From the NCBI RefSeq assembly GCF_014836595.1, contig NZ_JACSQO010000001.1:682001-746000 (forward strand): a stretch of DNA of 64,000 bases, read 5' to 3'. The stretch comes from Psychrobacillus faecigallinarum (lineage in GTDB: Bacteria > Bacillota > Bacilli > Bacillales_A > Planococcaceae). Within the stretch, counting starts at the first letter, position 1; the number at the start of each line of letters is the position of its first letter. The position numbers and the translations under genes are program-made. The notes beneath the pieces are model-generated. The model saw only the letters and a program-made list of their open reading frames with translations, searched no databases and was not told where the DNA came from. Below are positions 60,797 to 64,000 of the stretch, piece by piece.

Positions 60797-60919
60797 AACG
60801 ACAATCCATAGAGTTCTTTTATAAAGTCGCTGTATTTCTTCTGGAGAATCTATGTATTTCTTAATTTCTGTAGAACTATTTCCCTTTAATATGACCCTTC
60901 ACTCCCATCTTCCACAATA

Positions 60920-61369
60920 CTATGCTTTACGTTTATTCCTTAATCCTATCAGCCATCTGTATAGCAAGATACCAACTAAAGCACCGGCGCTATCAATCAA
61001 TACATCCTTCACTTGTGCCCCTCTTCCAGGTACAAACAGTTGATGCAGCTCATCACTAATCGTATAAATGACACAAATCAAGAACGCTAACCCAATATCT
61101 TTCTTGTTCCAAAATTTGCTCAACCTTAATGCACGTACTACCAATATTCCTAAAACGAAATAAATAAAAAAATGTGCATTCTTTCGTACAAAATGATGAG
61201 AGTTCTCCATAAACAAATCCGAATCAGGAGCTGCCATCTCCACTATCGATAAAAACATTTCCGTGACTCCTAAGCTTAACTCTTTTGAATCCACAGCTGG
61301 TTGACTGGAGAAAAAGAAAATCAAACCCATCCATAAAATCACAGCAACAAAAGAAAGAACTTTAGACAT
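60920..61369 (-). CDS. VanZ family membrane protein
   Basis: 149 residues, four transmembrane helices. FFFSSQP after helix 1, RKNAHFFIYFVLG and SDELHQLFVPGRGAQVKDVLIDSAGALVG are the VanZ signatures. Distant relatives give low-level teicoplanin resistance; the general function is unknown. AAGGTGAG before ATG 61369. It lies upstream of the MFS gene on the same strand, 28 bases from the putative ATA start. Confidence 0.88.
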   Translation of the reverse strand: MSKVLSFVAVILWMGLIFFFSSQPAVDSKELSLGVTEMFLSIVEMAAPDSDLFMENSHHFVRKNAHFFIYFVLGILVVRALRLSKFWNKKDIGLAFLICVIYTISDELHQLFVPGRGAQVKDVLIDSAGALVGILLYRWLIGLRNKRKA

Positions 61370-61425
61370 TTATACTCACCTTGCACTTTCTAGCTACTTC
61401 TTATCTTAAACACGAGAAACCTAAT

Positions 61426-61455
61426 AAAAGCAGCTAAAGAGTGAACTTCAGCTGC
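61426..61455 (-). terminator. Terminator of the second rsbR-like gene
   Basis: Stem GCAGCT/AGCTGC with T4 on the minus strand, 14 bases after the stop. Confidence 0.7.
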
Positions 61456-61468
61456 CCCACTATAAATA

Positions 61469-62320
61469 TTACATATTTTTGTAAACACCCGTACGTAGCA
61501 AAGCTTGTCTTAATGAACTATAAGTAGAAATATTCCCGAAGTCCAATCCTAATTGGACAGAAGTTTGAGCAACCTCTGGGCTAATACCTGATACAAATGG
61601 CTGAATGCCTAGTAAGCTTAAAATCTCCATAAATTTGAACAACTCATTTGCGACCATCGTATCTATAATCGGTACTGCGGAAATATCGATAAATAGCTTA
61701 TCTATACCAAGCTCTATACACTTTTGTGGTATTTCATCAGTTAGAGACTTCGCACGATATGTATCAATATCCCCAACGATCGGCAATACACCAACCTTTT
61801 CTAAAATAGGGATAATTGGACTGCTCAATTCTCGGATTAGCGTTTGCTGTGCATTAAAACGAGTATTAGAAAGAAGATAATAGCGTTTAGAAAACTCAAA
61901 AATTAACCGATCGAAAGATATATTATAGACAGAGCTCCATTTCAATATATCACCATGAGTAATGCTATCTGTTTTTTCATTCACAAAAGATTCTACAAAA
62001 CTCCAAATGGTCTCCCTAGTTTTATTGAGTGCTTCAATTACATTATGAATGGCTATACTATTTTCAACTCTATTTTTCGCAACATTTTCTGCCCAAATGT
62101 CTAAAAGTTCAGGAAAGGAATTTTCACCCTCCCATAAAGCACTAGCTACCGTTCTAATAGTTAGCGCATGCTGTTCTTGAAGTATCACATCTATCTGAGG
62201 GTTCGGATTATTCGAGTAAAAAGGATCTGTAAACTTTCTTTTTTCCTCAAACCACTGTTTGGTAATATTTTGAGAGTTTTCAATTAAATAACTATAAAGT
62301 TGCTGGTTAATAGAAGACAA
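61469..62320 (-). CDS. RsbR-type stressosome co-antagonist, second paralogue
   Basis: 283 residues: helical N-terminal sensor region (1-155) and STAS domain (165-275; RELSSPIIPILEKVGVLPIVGDIDT). The first phosphorylation site is a threonine (Thr187, as in RsbRA), while the second is Ser214 (DISAV). It thus keeps one normal site, unlike the paralogue at 1353-2180. No rsbS/rsbT gene nearby. Start TTG 62320, with GAAGGGA just upstream. Confidence 0.87.
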   Translation of the reverse strand: MSSINQQLYSYLIENSQNITKQWFEEKRKFTDPFYSNNPNPQIDVILQEQHALTIRTVASALWEGENSFPELLDIWAENVAKNRVENSIAIHNVIEALNKTRETIWSFVESFVNEKTDSITHGDILKWSSVYNISFDRLIFEFSKRYYLLSNTRFNAQQTLIRELSSPIIPILEKVGVLPIVGDIDTYRAKSLTDEIPQKCIELGIDKLFIDISAVPIIDTMVANELFKFMEILSLLGIQPFVSGISPEVAQTSVQLGLDFGNISTYSSLRQALLRTGVYKNM

Positions 62321-62450
62321 ATGCTTCCCTTCTTTCTATCTAATTAATAGTAAGTAACTCTATTATAAATCCTTCAGAAGGAAAAAGGTATTTTATTCTA
62401 TATTTTCTACATTATTTGAATAATATTATCACCGCAAGAAATATGAAAAA

Positions 62451-62476
62451 AGCAGCCGAATGTAAATTCGGCTGCT
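62451..62476 (-). terminator. Terminator of the oxidoreductase gene
   Basis: Ten-base perfect stem AGCAGCCGAA/TTCGGCTGCT with T5-6 on the minus strand. Confidence 0.88.
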
Positions 62477-62489
62477 AGAGTACTCTATA

Positions 62490-63572
62490 TTATTTTGAAA
62501 ATCTTCCTTTAAAGTCCATTGTGCTGCATTTTTCCATTGGAAGCTTAACACTTTTGCCTTCTGCAGCTGATTTATAAATTGCTAACACTAGCTCAAGTGC
62601 GTTTCTACCGTCCACTGCTGTTACATAAGGATCTCTGTCATTTTTAATCGCATCGATCACATCAGTATATAGTGGGTTATGACCAAAGCCATAAACGGAT
62701 GGTGGATTTTCGAAGTATTTTGCTTTTACTTCTTCGGAGTTATCCTTGTTATCTGCAAACATCCACTCTTCAATAATATTAACGGATTTACCACCGATTT
62801 TAACAGTACCTTCTTCACCAAAAACATAAAGCGTTTCTTCAAGATTTTTAGGGAAGATATTAGTAGTACCTTCAATGATTCCATAGCTTCCGTTTTTAAA
62901 GCGAACTAAAGCCATACCAAGGTCTTCTGCCTCGATGAAGCCGTGCATTAGGTTGTCTGTCATACCAACAACTTCTACGATTTCGTCACCCATCATCCAA
63001 CGTAACAAGTCAATATTATGTATACATTGGTTCATCAACGCGCCGCCATCTTGCTCCCAAGTTCCGCGCCATGGAGCTTGTGTATAATAATCTTCTCCGC
63101 GGTTCCAACGAATATGAGCAGTTCCGTGAAGTAATCTTCCGAAGCGACCTTCTTCTACAGCTTCTCTCATTTTTTGAACAGATTTATTGAAACGGTTTTG
63201 GTGACAAGCACTTACTTTAACGTTTTTCTCTTTAGCTAAAGCAATGATTTGATCTGCTTCTTCTAAAGATAAAGCGATTGGCTTCTCAATGATTAGGTTG
63301 CTTCCATGTTCAATACAATCTAAAGCGATTTGAGCATGCTTTCCACTTTCTGTACAAATCCCGATTAGCTCAGGAGATTCCTGCTGAAGCATTTCCTTGT
63401 AATCAGTATATTTTTTTACTGTTTCCGGAAGCTCGAACATGGATATTGTTGCATCCATTTTGCTCTCATCTACATCACATAATGCCACGATATCTAAATT
63501 ATTTTCTATAGCTGCAGCAACATGATTAGGAGAGATTCGTCCACACCCGATAATTGCATATTTTAAACTCAC
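62490..63572 (-). CDS. Gfo/Idh/MocA family oxidoreductase
   Basis: 360 residues. The N-terminal NAD(P) fold begins LKYAIIGCGRISPNHV; IIEKP near residue 98 holds the conserved lysine, and CIHNIDLLRWMMGD the catalytic-region histidine. Such enzymes oxidise or reduce sugars, inositols or UDP-sugars. UDP-GlcNAc-type relatives begin similarly, so a role in surface sugar synthesis is possible, but no sugar genes flank it here. GGAGG lies 9 bases before GTG 63572; the frame stays open to 63692 without a ribosome site. Confidence 0.88.
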   Translation of the reverse strand: MSLKYAIIGCGRISPNHVAAAIENNLDIVALCDVDESKMDATISMFELPETVKKYTDYKEMLQQESPELIGICTESGKHAQIALDCIEHGSNLIIEKPIALSLEEADQIIALAKEKNVKVSACHQNRFNKSVQKMREAVEEGRFGRLLHGTAHIRWNRGEDYYTQAPWRGTWEQDGGALMNQCIHNIDLLRWMMGDEIVEVVGMTDNLMHGFIEAEDLGMALVRFKNGSYGIIEGTTNIFPKNLEETLYVFGEEGTVKIGGKSVNIIEEWMFADNKDNSEEVKAKYFENPPSVYGFGHNPLYTDVIDAIKNDRDPYVTAVDGRNALELVLAIYKSAAEGKSVKLPMEKCSTMDFKGRFSK

Positions 63573-64000
63573 TTTCGTGTTCCTCCTTTGGAATACCCAA
63601 TGTCTATATGCTCTTATGCTACCCAAACACTCAAAGTTATACTCTAAGTGATTATCTTCACATAAAGCCTCCACTATTATATCATAATTCAATCTATAGT
63701 TTTATCAACTACATATGAATCAATTATATAATTGATTCATACGAATAATATAAAGGAAACTAAAGAATTATGTCCTTTACATGGAATATAGTTTATTTTG
63801 GCTACAACTGGGCACCTCCCACGGGATAAGTGATAGGCTACCATCGTAGTTCACACGTTGTTTTTAATAGCTTATGCGCCATACTCATCCGGTCTGAGTT
63901 AAACATATCATCTTTCCTCAACATAATGATATATATTTGTATTTTAATGACAAAGTACTATTTGTGAATTTCAAATCATGTATGTAAATGAGTTCAATTT
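63573..64000. other. Gene-poor right end with one possible 22-codon frame
   Basis: This holds the promoter region of the oxidoreductase and about 300 bases with no sizeable gene. One short minus-strand frame (63838-63906, ATG with GAGGA 8 bases upstream, 22 residues beginning MFNSDRMSMAHKLL) is the only coding candidate; it could be a remnant. The last bases run out of the window. Confidence 0.4.

Noticed and set aside
63838..63906. 22-codon frame with ribosome site at the right end as a confident gene
   Set aside because: Too short, no recognisable family and no supporting terminator; kept only as a remark in the intergenic entry.

Overview
This is an AT-rich chromosomal window from a low-GC Gram-positive rod of the Bacillaceae/Planococcaceae type. 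Psychrobacillus, Lysinibacillus or Sporosarcina relatives are the closest guess; this is an inference from gene content, because no 16S or tRNA gene is present. Supporting signs are strong AGGAGG-type ribosome sites with frequent TTG/GTG starts, a ComK competence factor, a bacilliredoxin (YtxJ), a LytH-like sporulation endopeptidase, RsbR stressosome proteins, and a subtilisin close in sequence to cold-active subtilisins of Antarctic bacilli. No rRNA, tRNA, intact IS element, prophage or CRISPR array was seen.

Layout. 1-4.6 kb: partial MscS-like channel, rsbR-like gene plus ytxJ, two tandem YusW-type lipoproteins, yuiD-like gene. 4.8-15 kb: large secreted repeat protein, LytH-like endopeptidase, a run of peptidase/amidase genes (C26, M19, S12 families), a BASS-type symporter, an alpha/beta hydrolase. 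15.1-18 kb: a compact peptide-signalling cassette, with a 63-residue exported precursor carrying three copies of IPIHPPIG, an HTH+TPR (NprR/PlcR-type) receptor just upstream of it, and a divergent secreted subtilisin. 18-22 kb: SbsC-like surface protein, YdjM-like hydrolase, an aldehyde dehydrogenase fragment and a 21-base-phased repeat array. 22-28 kb: an abgT-abgA-abgB operon for p-aminobenzoyl-glutamate with an unusual divergent regulator. 28-33 kb: GNAT, comK facing a small sigma factor, aldo/keto reductase, RNase H-like protein. 33-40 kb: surface and secreted proteins including a wall-targeted cyclic phosphodiesterase/nucleotidase. 40.6-46 kb: a PucR-amidohydrolase-M24-symporter degradation cluster. 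46-51.5 kb: secreted SGNH esterase, MacB-type ABC exporter, two gene remnants, a YHYH/SbsC-like protein. 51.6-58.4 kb: proline catabolism (BrnQ-type carrier, proline racemase-family enzyme, PRODH, PAS/AAA+ regulator, P5C dehydrogenase). 58.5-64 kb: SGNH hydrolase, second 21-base-phased array, MFS transporter, VanZ, second RsbR, Gfo/Idh/MocA oxidoreductase.

Three layers are not explained by single-gene annotation. First, the self-contained candidate quorum-sensing cassette at 15.1-17.9 kb, in which the three signal repeats differ only at synonymous positions. Second, eight interspersed palindromes sharing the core GGTGCC-N-GGCACC; four are perfect 47-base palindromes whose arms differ between copies yet match perfectly within each copy. 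Third, two arrays of a GATTGT(C/A)GTAAA unit repeated every 21 bases. A family of extracellular proteins sharing an SbsC-like wall-binding helical domain (four intact members and one decayed copy) also links the surface genes across the window.
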